Positions 9,564 to 22,678 of a DNA stretch of 28,128 bases are shown here, one piece after another (position 1 is the stretch's first letter; every line of letters begins with the position of its first letter). Origin of the DNA: Smittium culicis (taxonomy: Eukaryota; Kickxellomycota; Harpellomycetes; Harpellales; Legeriomycetaceae); NCBI GenBank assembly GCA_001970855.1, contig LSSN01002375.1, forward strand, positions 1 to 28,128, in the 5' to 3' direction. The notes beneath the pieces were generated by a model. The model saw nothing but the letters and a program-made list of their open reading frames with translations. It was not told where the DNA came from and made no database searches. The position numbers and the translations under genes were made by a program.

Positions 9564-11940
9564 CTCAAGCCTTCCCAACCCACATCCCGCTTACCTCATA
9601 AATTTAACATTCTTTTTTTATCATTTTGTTTTTATCTAGTATACTTGTTTTTTTTTTTCTGCAAGTATATTGACTTCTTGTTTATTTTCATCGTAGAAAA
9701 TTTGATTAAACTACTTACATCTTAATTTTTGATTCTGTTTGAATGAAAATATTTGCCAAGCTCATAAACTAACTGCTCTTAATTCGATAATTTAGATGCA
9801 ACACCATCTTTTATCAATATCGAGCCGCATTAGCTAGCATATTAAATGTATGAACCAATATATGATACGGATATTAAAAATATTGTTTTCATTTTTTTTT
9901 TCAACTTTTATAATCAGATTAGTGTTCATAGTAACCATAATAATCACAAAAACAACACTTTGAATCAAATATACGATTTTTTTTTTCCGGGGCATACTTC
10001 AAAAACATGAACATTGACGCATTTGGTTGAAGTGATGCTGTAAAGTGCGCCGTTTTTTGTAATTATATTTTCAAAAAAAAAAAAAAAAACTTATTTGTTT
10101 TTTCATACGATTGAAAAGTGTTATATATGGCATAATTTGGTAGATCAAAGAAAGATCAAAGTTAGTAGGAATGGTGACGGTTTTTTTCATTTTTAATATC
10201 GTAGATTACTTAAATACCACCCACTTTTCAGGATTGAAAGCGTAAATCTATGCAACTGTGTTTTTGATATAGTTAACTCTTAAACTACGGCTCAAACATG
10301 TTTAATGATATGGGATATTCTTATTAGAGGCGAAACTCTTTTTCTCCTTTTTTTTTTCGTAGATACTTTTATTTGCTAATGCGAATTTCATCAAGCTATT
10401 AGATGAATAAGGTACTCTGTTTGATGTTCTCAAGTATCATTTTTAAATATAAGTAAAGCTTAGTGCTAGCGAGTAGAAGAATTATATTAGAAAAAGGGCT
10501 TTCTTATAACGTTCTTGAATATTTACCATATCATCATTATTCAATTTTTATGCAAGTTTGTTTTTCAGTAGGTTGCTCAAAGTATCTTAAAATATTAACT
10601 ATGGACTTGTTAATAGAGATCTTATTTTTATAAAGTTTTACTTTGTTACATAACTGGAAAAATCGTAACAATCATTTACGTATATGGCTTTGAAGGATCA
10701 GATTTACAAGTTGGGCAGAAAAAATTGGCTTTTATCGATTTCGTAATTAAGTTTGCAGATAAGCTTTGATAACGGATGAGGCTTTATAGCCCTGGTATAA
10801 TTGGGCGATTGGTAGTATGGCCAAAAGACATATGATTCGCCAGGCGCTAAAGAGCGTGTTTTATTGTAAGATGCTTATCTATCTCAGCCCATCTTTCAGT
10901 ATTCGCCTATCATTATATCCATATAAATTAGTTCCTATTTTGGCTTACATTTAAGGCTAAACGTCGCCATTAATATTGCTATTAGATAAACGTTCATAGC
11001 AATCGATAAGAATCTTTCATATAACGCCAGAGATTCTTTTGAGGAGTGGAATTTTTCATCTCTTCAACTCGATTACATTTCTTGATAATATTGGAAAATA
11101 ATATAAAATAAGCTGCTCGATAAAGCCACCATCTTTATCTAATTCACATTAGCAAATAAAGCAACTAAATAAAAAAAGTTTACCCTGATAAAAATATTCT
11201 CCCATATGCAAGAGTATTCATTTCCAGGCCAATTCTCTTATATTAGCATTTAAATATTTTTGTAATCGTTATCGATATTTACCCAAGATTTTTACTTGCT
11301 ATATAACTTTTTCATACCAATAATTGAGCAATGTTTCAAATTTAATTTTTTGATTGAAACTGCTTTTGAATAATAGTAAGCCAAAAGCTACCTACTTATC
11401 CTTGGAAGATCTAAGCAAAAAATGATTCTAGTCCAAGTAAATAGTTTTTTTTTCCTTATAAATAAAAATTCTTCATATCATATCCCCGTTTTCAATCCGG
11501 AGCCTTTTTTACTCGGTGTTTTATTAAGCAGCAATAGGGATTAATTAGTATTGGCTGAACAGATCAATCTATTTGATAGCGGTTTCTTACATATATACCA
11601 TAAAGATATAAAGCCAAAATAAGCTCAGACAAAGCTTGAATAGATAAAATGCACTGCAATACAATAAGTACCTGATCCATTACCGCTATAATATTTGCAT
11701 GAATGCGCTCGCGGTAATTGGTTGGATCAATTGCATAAAAAAAATTTTATAAAAGTTTTTTCCTAACAATTTCATTTGGCTTTTCTTATATATTTCAGTA
11801 TAATTTCCCTTTAATAAACTTTTTTTTTTGGTCGTTAAAAAGCCTATCTTGCCAACTACTCTTTTAAAGCTATCTAGTCTTTACAACCCGCTCCACCTTT
11901 TTGTTTTAGCTTAGTATTATATAGTATTCACACATTAAAC
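9564..11940. other. 2.4 kb gene-poor gap before ADE17
   Basis: No open frame of 60 codons or more occurs on either strand and no family is recognisable. The DNA is AT-rich with long A or T runs (for example about 10073-10089). A less AT-rich patch at 10780-10856 contains several short perfect stems. CCAAT-type boxes (ATTGG) lie at 11550-11554 and 11717-11721, within 400 bp of the ADE17 start, and probably belong to its promoter. A non-coding RNA or a gene of very short exons cannot be excluded. Confidence 0.5.
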
Positions 11941-14203
11941 ATGAGCTCTAAAATAGGTACGCTTTGTTCTCTGTATTTAATCTCTTTCGATTAACTTTAC
12001 CCTTAAAATCTCATTTCTGCTGTGTATCTTACGATATTTCGAAAAATAATTTAAAGATTTAAAAAAACATTCACTTATTTGTTTCTTTCCATCTATCCCT
12101 AATAGCTATTCTCTCAGTTTATGACAAAACTGGAATTGTCGAACTAGCCAAAGAGCTATGCTCACTCGGTGTCAAAGTAGTTGCATCAGGCGGTACTGCT
12201 AAACTTTTGAGAGCTAATGAAATCCCAGTTTCGTAAGTAACGCCAACTCAATAACTATTTCTCTCTTTACCAAATTCAAAAGCTATATCGCTAACAAATA
12301 TTTAATGTAACATATTCTGCAAAATTTTATTTTGTATTCTAATTTTATTTACTTAATATCAACTGGAATATGAGCCTGTGTTGATTGTTCATATGTGTTT
12401 TTAATAATACTAATCTTTCTTGTATAAACTAATATAATTAAAACAGAGAAGTCGAAGAATTGACCAATGCTCCAGAAATGCTAGGAGGCAGAGTCAAAAC
12501 TCTACACCCCGCCGTCCACGGTGGTATTTTGGCCCAATCTACCGAATCTGACCAAAAAGATTTAGCTGATCGCAATATCGATAACATTGATTTTGTTGTT
12601 TGCAACTTATATCCATTCGTCAAAACTGTTGAAAAGGAAGGTGTAACTATTGCCCAAGCTGTTGAAGAAATTGATATTGGAGGTGTCACTTTGTTGCGCG
12701 CTGCTGCAAAGAACCACGCCCGTGTAACTATCATCTCTGATCCTAGCGATTACTCTTCCTTCGTCAAGGAACTATCTTCAAACGGCCAAGTTTCTCAAGA
12801 ACTTAGAAATAAACTCGCTTTGAAGGTAAAATTTACACTTTATTATATAAGCTTTGTTATTTTTTTTTGTTGCTTCACCAGATCAGATCCTTCCTAATTA
12901 CTAACTCTTTATTTTAAAAATAATATTATTATCAATAAAATAGGCATTCAGTCAAACCGCTGAATATGATGATGCTATCTCAAACTACTTCAGAAAACAA
13001 TACGGCAAAAATATTAACCAAATCACTCTCAGATATGGTGAAAACCCCCACCAAAGCCCTGCCCAACTTTTCACAAAGTCCGGCGAACCACTCCCTCTAA
13101 CCGTACTCAACGGCTCCCCAGGGTACATCAACCTCCTTGACGCTTTTAACGCTTATCCCCTTGTCAAAGAGCTTAGAAAGGCTTTAAATTTACCAGCTGC
13201 CGCCTCATTCAAGCACGTCTCTCCAGCCGGTGTTGCCGTTGCAGTCCCACTATCTGAAGTTGAAACAAAGGTATACATGGTTGAAGGAATGACTTTATCT
13301 CCACTCGCAACTGCTTATGCACGCGCTCGCGGTAGCGACAGAATGTCTTCATTTGGCGACTGGGCAGCTTTGAGCGATATTTGCGATGTCGAAACTGCTC
13401 TTATCATCAGCAAAGAAGTCTCAGACGGTGTTATTGCTCCAGGATACACCCAAGAAGCTCTCGATATTCTCAGCAAGAAGAAGGGCGGTAAATACTGCGT
13501 ATTGCAAATCGACCCAGAATACGAGCCCGAAACAATGGAAACCCGCCAGATATATGGTATGCATTTGGAACAAAAGCGCAACGATGCTGTCATCAGCAGC
13601 GAATTGTTCGGAAACGTCGTTTCCAACAACAAGAATGTACCAAGCGAAGCTATCAGGGACATGATAGTCGCTAGCATTGCACTCAAATACACCCAATCAA
13701 ACAGCGTTTGCTACGCTAAAAACGGTATGGTCATTGGTCTTGGAGCTGGCCAGCAATCACGCATCCACTGCACCCGTCTTGCCGGCGACAAAGCCGACAA
13801 CTGGTGGTTAAGATTCCACAGCCGCGTTCTTGAGATGCAGTTCAAGAAAGGCACAAAGCGTCCAGACAAATCAAACGCCATCGATCTCTTCGTTACCCGC
13901 CAAATCAGCAACACCGATGCCGACAATGTCGAGGAGTACAATGACTGGGCCAGCAAATTCGAGGTTGTTCCCGAACTCCTAACCGAAAAAGACGTCAAAG
14001 ACCACATGAACAACCTGTCCGACGTCTGCCTCGCTTCTGACGCTTTCTTCCCATTCTTCGACAATATCAACAGAGCCAAAAAGTCTGGCGTCAAGTATAT
14101 CGCCGCTCCTAGTGGTAGCGTCCAAGACCAAGCTGTCATCGATAAAGTCAACCAGTACGATATGGTTATGTGCCACACTAACTTGCGCCTCTTCCACCAC
14201 TAA
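11941..14203 (+). CDS. ADE17: Bifunctional AICAR transformylase / IMP cyclohydrolase
   Basis: Exons are 11941-11956, 12106-12232, 12447-12825 and 12944-14203, giving 593 aa, essentially the length of yeast Ade17 (592). Introns are 149, 214 and 118 nt, GT-AG; the first coding exon is only 16 nt. The N-terminal IMP cyclohydrolase (MGS-like) part shows [33 protein letters not shown] and [13 protein letters not shown]. The C-terminal AICAR transformylase part has the catalytic Lys-His in FKHVSPAG (about K264-H265) and also [19 protein letters not shown] and [11 protein letters not shown]. The protein catalyses the last two steps of de novo purine synthesis, turning AICAR plus 10-formyl-THF into FAICAR and then IMP, in the cytosol as a homodimer. 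It is convergent with LPD1, 470 bp between stops. It shows no damage. ADE16 and ADE17 cannot be told apart; the symbol is used generically. Confidence 0.97.
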
Positions 14204-14673
14204 TTTACTAATTTACCTATTTATTCATATATCCTATTCCTGGAATTTGATTTTTATACTCTACTATTTTTACTTTTATTATATAACAATTTTTCTCCCC
14301 CTAACTTTGATTTCTTACATAAATGAACTAGATGTCACTATATAATTTATTTTGTTTTTTGTAAAAAAAAAAATAAAGAAATTATGGTTAACATTTGTAT
14401 TATTTTAGCATTTTCAATTCTATCTCGTTATACAATTTCCACCTTTTTTTTTTTGATTTTTTCAATCAATACTAATTACATAGTTAATTAAATGGAAATT
14501 TTTTTTTTTTTGCATTTTATGTATTAAATATTTAAAGAGTTTTTATAAATAAATTTTCTGTAGTTTTTTTCTTCGTGAAAAAAAAAAAAAATTGAAAGAT
14601 TAGTGGTAAGTAGAATTGATCAAGTTCAAAAAAAAAATAAAAATAAAAAGAATGTTCATTTTATATATTTTTT
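14204..14673. terminator. Convergent 3' region between ADE17 and LPD1
   Basis: About 470 bp separate two facing stop codons. It is very AT-rich with many homopolymer runs (A runs near 14364-14373 and 14579-14592, T runs near 14444-14455 and 14500-14511). AATAAA-type words near 14372-14378 and 14548-14553 are plausible polyadenylation signals for the two strands. No gene is seen. The exact end points cannot be read from sequence. Confidence 0.4.
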
Positions 14674-16687
<2,014 letters not shown>

Positions 16688-18432
16688 CTTTACTGAGGAA
16701 TATTTTAGTAAGAAGATGGAGAGGACAGAATCAGCTGTATAGAGAGAGGAATGGATAAAATCCAGTAGTTTTTTAATGACTATGAATGAAACAAAGCAAA
16801 AATGTGAATTAGCGCACTTTAATAATTACTTACTTTTGAGAATCTATTTCTATTTAGACTTCAGCTAAAAATAAGAAAAAAATCATGAAAAGAGTATAGC
16901 TTATTTCTATGCTATAAAAAAAATAAGGCTCATAAACTTGTGGAGCCTAATAGGCTGAAGATAATCAGCAAATAAGAGTTAAATAAATAGGATTAGTTAT
17001 GTTACAGCGAATCATCAAGGGTAGAGCTGATTTTATCTTGCTTATTTCAAACACTGTAAGCCAATTATTGATGCATCAGGTTTATACGCACTGGCCTACC
17101 TTAAAAAAATTAAGCTGTGCTAGTCAAACTACAATGATTCGCATCAGGTGCACTGCCAATTTTAATCATGATTATACATTTGATTATGACTGGATAAAGA
17201 TATGGCTATATCCAGTAATCAGTGTATTAATATTTTAACGTTTTTTGAGCAAATGAGCTACAGTTAATTTTGAAGTATGAATGATTAGCTTCAACAATTG
17301 GCTGGTGCTCCTATTGATAATTCAACTATTCGCTTATCTTGCTGATGACTGGAGTGACACTAATTCTTGATTAATAAATGTATACTATTGGCAAATAACT
17401 GAACGTACTGGATAAGACGGGCTAAGCCTAGACTATATTAGAATTTATCCATTGAGGCTTTTTCATTAGCCAAGTTATATTTTGTATCGTAGCAACAGCC
17501 TAAGAAATTTAGGTTGTAATGACGCTTAAACTACAGCTATTTAGTCTATCAAAAATACTATTGTCTGTGCATAGATCTACTGTGTTTAGCTTTTAGATTC
17601 TGCGTGACGAACTTTGATTGTCTGAACTTGTTATCTATAATTGTGTGCTTTTATTGGTATGACGAAAAAATGAATGGTATACAATGCTTAGATAATGATG
17701 AAGATGAAGATACAGCGTGGGAAATTGGGTCCAAAAGCGAACATTTTTGTATCGCAATTAACCACAATCGTCAATTGGGCTACTCTTACTGCTCAACGTT
17801 ATTTTTCAAGATTGCTGCGTTTTATTTTATGTCACTCTATCATACATCAATACTTTTTTTCCAATGTTTACAAGCGCAGTTTTTTTTACACGGATCAATT
17901 TCTGGAGTAGTTTAAGGTTTAATTTGCAGAGACTTTACTCAGTTTCTAAAGCATAACAAAGTGTAATATAATATCTGTCAGCGCTGTGTTTGAGATTCGT
18001 AGAGTAAACTGGCAAATCATACTCCTTTATTTCTAAGGTTTTCGCTCTCCGATAAGAAATTCGACTCAGTCTATTTACCTTTTTACTATTATTTGTTCTC
18101 CGCAAATTCAAGAAACCGCACAGGCTTACCAAAAGAGCAGAGGCATTTAAATAATTTAATCGCTAAAGCTATTTTAAATAAGCTTAAAGCTACTGTATTC
18201 ATATACTGCCGTCTTACAATTTAGTCTTTACCTGTTTAATACTTATTTTCCACCAGTTCTAGTTCTTTCCCCCGCTTTTTGTATTACTAATACCACTTGT
18301 CTTCACCAGCTGGCTTTTAATGATTCAACATTAACAGTTCGGCTCTATTTAAATGGTTAAATACTCAACATAATTAATGAAATTGCGTTTTATTTTTAGC
18401 CTCTTTCTAGTAATTGCTGTAATTCTTTTTAA
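16688..18432. promoter_or_regulatory. Divergent LPD1-AGX1 intergenic/promoter region
   Basis: 1.75 kb lies between two diverging starts. CCAAT-type boxes occur at 17061-17065 (CCAAT), 17297-17301 and 17387-17391 (ATTGG). A 6-bp perfect inverted repeat AGGCTC/GAGCCT is found at 16926-16931 and 16943-16948, about 240 bp before LPD1. A GCTTATCTTG (GATAAG-type) word is at 17334-17343. Between about 17600 and 18130 base composition is less AT-extreme. Unrecognised open frames lie there: 17604-17915 and 17695-17910 on plus, 17935-18132 on minus. I could not assign any of them. They may be chance or a decayed gene. Confidence 0.4.
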
Positions 18433-20147
18433 ATGTTTTTAAACTCAAAGAGACTTTTTTCAATCGCACATAATTCAAAATTCCCTCTTTCTTTACTTAA
18501 AACTACTCGCAATAATTTGATTTTTGCAAACTCATTTAGTTATACAATTAAATCCAACATATCTACAACCCAGTACAATCCATTCAATCTTACCAAACCA
18601 CACAACTCTAAAAATATGAGCACCTCAGCCGAACTATGCATGATTCCAGGTACTCATATTGACCCTTATTCTGTCTACCAAATAAAAAAATCTCATACAT
18701 ACAGCTTATAGCTTTTTGTTTCTAATAATGTCCCTAATTATTAAGCAAGATCCAAAGCCATAATTATAACCCATTTATATATATCTATTAACTCGTTCTA
18801 AACAAATGTCTATCTTATTCTATACATATAAAAGGCCCAGTCGAATGCGACTCTGCTGTTCTGGAACTAATGTCCTCAAAGGCAACTTCACACATGGACC
18901 CAAGATTCGCTGCCTCCTTTGGCGAACTTTTAGTAAACTTGAAAACCGTATTTGGAACCACCTCAGCTCAAGCTTTCGTTATTAGCGGCTCAGGAACTTT
19001 AGGTTGGGATCAAGTATCCGCAAATCTCTTACAACCAAACGACAACGCTTTGCTCATCTCCAACGGTTATTTTGGCGATGGCTTTGGCGACTGGTAAATA
19101 GCAGCTTTATATTATTTTCTAAAAAAAAACCATTGCTAATTTTGCTTTTATTTTTTCTTTTCTTTGGGTAGCATGAGAACTTTTGGTGCCAATGTTAAAG
19201 TTTTGAGCTCTAAAATGGGTGAATCTGTTAGTGACTCTGCAATTGAGGCTGAACTATCTGCAAATAAATACAGACTCTTGACTGTTGCCCAAGTCGACAC
19301 CAGTACCGGTGTCTTGGCAGATATCGAAGCCATCTGCAATATTGTCAAAAGGGTTTCTCCTGACACATTCGTCGTTGTCGACTCTGTTTGTGCCGCTGCT
19401 GCCGAACGTCTTTATATGGACAAATGGGGTGTCGATGTTGTTGTTGCTGCTAGTCAAAAAGCTCTAGGCGCTCCTCCAGGCGTTTCCGTTGTTATGGTCA
19501 GCCAAAAAGCCTTGAATTACGCACAAACTCGCACAAGCCCCATACTTGCCTACTACGTCAACTGGACAAGATGGCTTCCTAGTAAGACTTTGTTTATTTT
19601 TAAATATTTCTTTTGATTCTCTTTCACCATATTTCTTCCTTATATTTTACTATACTGAATTAACAATACGCGCTTACTATTTCTTGTGTTTGTAACTACA
19701 GTCATGCAATCATATGAACAAAAGAAAGCTGCCTATTTTGCTACTCCATGCGTTCAAAATATCATGGCTCTTAACCAATCCGTCAAAGATATTGTAAGTC
19801 TAGGCATGGAACAAGTCTTCAGCCGCCACGAGCAAGTCTCAAAATCCTTTGTTGATAGAATCACTAAGAAGGGCCTCAAAATCGTCCCTGTATCCGACGA
19901 CGTTCGCTCAAGAGCCATGACCGTTATCTGGCTCCCTGCTGGAGTCACTCTCCCCGATTTGGTCCCTAAAATGTTTAGCCGCGGAATCACTATTGCTGGT
20001 GGCATCATTAAAGGCCGCGCAACCGAATACTTCCGCATCGGCCATATGGGCATCTCTGCAACCAACCCTAGCCTCGACTACGTCGATCGCACATTCAATG
20101 CTCTCATGGATTCTCTCGCTGAATGCGGCTACAAAGCTCCTCAGTAA
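18433..20147 (+). CDS. AGX1: Alanine-glyoxylate aminotransferase with N-terminal presequence
   Basis: Exons are 18433-18649, 18835-19093, 19172-19581 and 19702-20147, giving 443 aa. Introns are 185, 78 and 120 nt, GT-AG. It is a class-V PLP aminotransferase: MIPGPVE, GSGTLGWD, VDTSTGV, VVVDSVCAAAAE, the PLP-binding lysine in ASQKALGAPPG (about K255), YFATPCVQNIMAL and FRIGHMG. The enzyme moves the amino group of alanine to glyoxylate, making glycine and pyruvate. Family members also act as serine-pyruvate aminotransferases. The first 61 residues have no acidic residue and eight Lys/Arg, as expected of a mitochondrial presequence. An in-frame ATG at 18616 (MSTSAELCM) would give a family-length protein without it. 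The C-terminus (..GYKAPQ) is not a PTS1 peroxisomal signal. It lies next to LPD1, which serves glycine cleavage. Confidence 0.94.
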
Positions 20148-21380
20148 CTTTCAACTAGCCATTGCATTATGTTTTTTTTCCATTCTACCAATAGTCGCTT
20201 CCCAATTTATCTTTTATATCTTTATTACTCTGTTTATTAATTTTCTAATAATCAAACACGTATTTTTTTTATTTTTATCTTGACTTTTTTTATTTTGATG
20301 GCGCTTGCCCTCCCCCCTTTCATGTTCAACAAACGCCATATATATAGTTACTTGCTACCATTACTGTTGGTTTTAATTGGTTTTTACAAACCTTAAAGTA
20401 TAAATATAAATAAACTTTTAACTTATTCAAATATACTAAATTATTTTTTTCCTCATTTTCTTTGAACTATGATTGATTTATTAATTACTCTATTAGATTC
20501 TTTTAAACTTTGATAATTTTATTATCCCTTTCTCGTCCAACTGTTTTAAAATAATCGAATTTAATGATTCGCCAGTGATTTATAAGTAGTTTTATTATTC
20601 GTTGTTACTCTTCAGCAAACGAATAATTATATGTGTCTAAGAATTATATTAAATTTATGAACGCGGTTGGCTTTATTTTCTAGATCAAAAATAGTGACCC
20701 GCCCGCAAAAGGGTTAATGGCGCTTTTAATTTTGATGATTTGTTGCTCTAATCTTATCTGTGCGCACTATTGGCCAGCTTTCGATTTATGTATTGGCTGA
20801 TCAGTTAATTTTTTGTCCATCGCCTTATCATCCATGCTATTGGCCATAATACCAAAGTTTCTTCTCTTTTTTTTTTAATTGCTGGAATGCCTGCTATTTA
20901 CTTGATTAAACTTTTTACTATACAATAACGACTCTGAATTACTTTTTATTCTTAGTTTCTGCACAACATTTATATTTTAATAGTCAGATTTTTTCCGCTA
21001 CTCTCTCCCTACCTCCCCAAAAAATTATTGTTTAATCAAAAGTACTAAAAATAAAAGTCAAATAGAATCACAGTGACTTTATATTACTTATTTCCCTCTT
21101 TGATTCCTCTACTCCGCAACTCACTCGATTCGATACCTGCCATATAACAAATAAAAATTTTGGATCTGTCGAAAAATCACCATTAGTATCTTCCTTTAAC
21201 ACCGCCCGAGTTCTTATATTTTCATTTCTGCAATCTGCTGAAAAAATCTCCCAGGAAAATAACGTCTTAACTACTAAGCTCAAAAAATAGTGCTGTTTTA
21301 TTTCAATTTCCACGATTTAAATCAAATTTAATCAGCTTAATAGTTTTAGCAACTGAAATCAATATTAAAATTTTATTGCG
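20148..21380. other. Intergenic region upstream of MRPL6
   Basis: There is no supported gene. Three ATTGG boxes cluster at 20769-20773, 20792-20796 and 20839-20843, about 540-610 bp before the MRPL6 ATG. A strong inverted repeat sits at 20594-20627. A minus-strand open frame at 21068-21313 (81 codons) resembles no family and overlaps likely MRPL6 promoter, so it is not called. A Ts-and-Cs-rich stretch near 21000-21120 may be the core promoter or leader. Confidence 0.5.
20594..20627. repeat. 10-bp perfect inverted repeat
   Basis: The arms ATTATTCGTT (20594-20603) and AACGAATAAT (20618-20627) are exact reverse complements with a 14-nt spacer. It lies about 450 bp after the AGX1 stop and 750 bp before MRPL6. 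It could be a hairpin in a 3' transcript, a binding site, or a remnant of a mobile element. No target-site duplication was identified. Confidence 0.7.
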
Positions 21381-22199
21381 ATGAAGTTAATATCTCAAAA
21401 CTTGGCGCACACAATCAAGCGCAGCTCTCTTCTCAATTCTACAGCTGCCTTGACTGCCTCTTTACCTAATGCTAGAAATTTCTCAGCTTCATCGTTTTCC
21501 AATTCGAACATCGGAAAGTTGGCTATTGAATATCCAGAATCAGTACATGTATTCCACAAAAACGAGCCTTATAGCCAAACTGATCTTCGCTTCAAGAACA
21601 CGAGCACGCTTAAAGTTGTTGGGCCTTTGGGCGAGCTTGAAATGGCTATTCTTCCGTTCGTGAAGCTGCAGTTAACAGAACAGCAAAAAACCCAAAACGC
21701 AGACGCTTCATCTGCTCAAAGCAGCGCTGAAAGCTCACCAGCTGCAAAATCCAGTAAGAAATCCAAGTCTGCATCAAGCGGCAGTCAAATGAACCAAATT
21801 TTAGTATCTGTCGCCAACACCAGACTCAAACAGCACCGCCAGATGTGGGGCACCACAAGAGCGCTCATCAAAAATATGGTAACTGGCGTTACTGAGGGCT
21901 ACACTTCCATGCTACGCATGGTAGGTATTGGGTACAGAGCATCGCTTGAAACCGTTAATGGCGTCAAAAACCTCCAGCTCAAGCTAGGATACTCCCACCC
22001 TGTTAATATCCCCATCCCTGACAAATTGACCGTCAGCGTCCCGTTCCCAACTACCATCATCGTTAACGGTATCGATCTCCAACAAGTCAAGCTCTTCGCC
22101 GCTAAAGTCCGCGAAAAGAAAAAACCTGAACCTTACAACCAAAAAGGTATATTCGTTGACGAAGAAACTATCAGGAAAAAAGAAGGAAAAAAGAAATAA
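21381..22199 (+). CDS. MRPL6: Mitochondrial large-subunit ribosomal protein uL6m
   Basis: Single exon, 272 aa; yeast Mrpl6 is 214 aa. The N-terminus (MKLISQNLAHTIKRSSLLNS..) is basic and hydroxylated, an import presequence. Both L6 repeats are visible. The first ends in LKVVGPLGELEMAI. The second carries MLRMVGIGYRASLE, LQLKLGYSHPVNIPIP and VNGIDLQQVKLFAAKVRE. It ends in the family's C-terminal signature KKPEPYNQKGIFVDEETIRKKEGKKK, positions ~22120-22196. It should sit in the large subunit of the mitochondrial ribosome, near the GTPase-associated region. The extra length is an Ala/Ser/Gln/Lys insertion at residues ~101-136, between the two repeats. It is convergent with the metaxin-like gene. 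The ATG follows an AT-rich leader, and no upstream exon is needed. Confidence 0.93.
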   Translation: MKLISQNLAHTIKRSSLLNSTAALTASLPNARNFSASSFSNSNIGKLAIEYPESVHVFHKNEPYSQTDLRFKNTSTLKVVGPLGELEMAILPFVKLQLTEQQKTQNADASSAQSSAESSPAAKSSKKSKSASSGSQMNQILVSVANTRLKQHRQMWGTTRALIKNMVTGVTEGYTSMLRMVGIGYRASLETVNGVKNLQLKLGYSHPVNIPIPDKLTVSVPFPTTIIVNGIDLQQVKLFAAKVREKKKPEPYNQKGIFVDEETIRKKEGKKK

Positions 22200-22678
22200 A
22201 CTTTTCACTTTTTTCTGCAAAAAAAAAAAAAAAAATGGAATACCATCACACACCCATTTTCTTCTTCTTTATCTTCGTCATCCTTCTATCCTGCCTCTAA
22301 TTTATCTCCAAATAACCCATTTTCCTACCTTTTTTTTCTTTTGTTTTGCTACATTTGCTTATTCTTTTTTAATGCTCTTATAAAACCTCTTTATACAAGT
22401 ATATTTCCATCTCTGCTGCTATTCAGTTACACCTATGCAAATAAAATAATAGCTAATTTCTTCCCGCCTCCTTTTTTTTTTTTAATAATATACTCCGCGC
22501 CTAGTACATCTATAACTATGATTCAATTTATTTCTTTAAACATTGTCAAGCTAAAATCGAGAAAATACGTGAATCATTCTGAGTATATTATTTTATTGAA
22601 AACTAAGTAAATTACGAGCTTGGATCTGTCAATGCAGCATATAAAATAAAAAATAACTAATTGATCGGAAGTTTTTAA
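22200..22678. terminator. Convergent 3' region between MRPL6 and the metaxin-like gene
   Basis: About 480 bp of T-rich sequence starts with an A run of about 17 (22218-22234) close after the MRPL6 stop. Open frames here (22156-22383 and 22341-22610) are Phe/Leu-rich readings of T-rich DNA and are not genes. An AATAAA word near 22439-22446 on plus may serve MRPL6 polyadenylation. Confidence 0.4.

Noticed and set aside
13315..14200. Long minus-strand open frames over ADE17
   Set aside because: They are shadow frames of a strongly conserved coding exon on the plus strand.
20731..20800. Possible C/D-box snoRNA (TGATGA then CTGA)
   Set aside because: The C box lacks the leading purine, no terminal stem forms, and no target-complementary guide was found.
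21068..21313. Minus-strand open frame of 81 codons upstream of MRPL6
   Set aside because: There is no family resemblance, and it lies in the probable MRPL6 promoter or leader. It cannot be supported without transcripts.
22156..22610. Plus-strand Phe/Leu-rich open frames after MRPL6
   Set aside because: These are low-complexity readings of T-rich 3' sequence.
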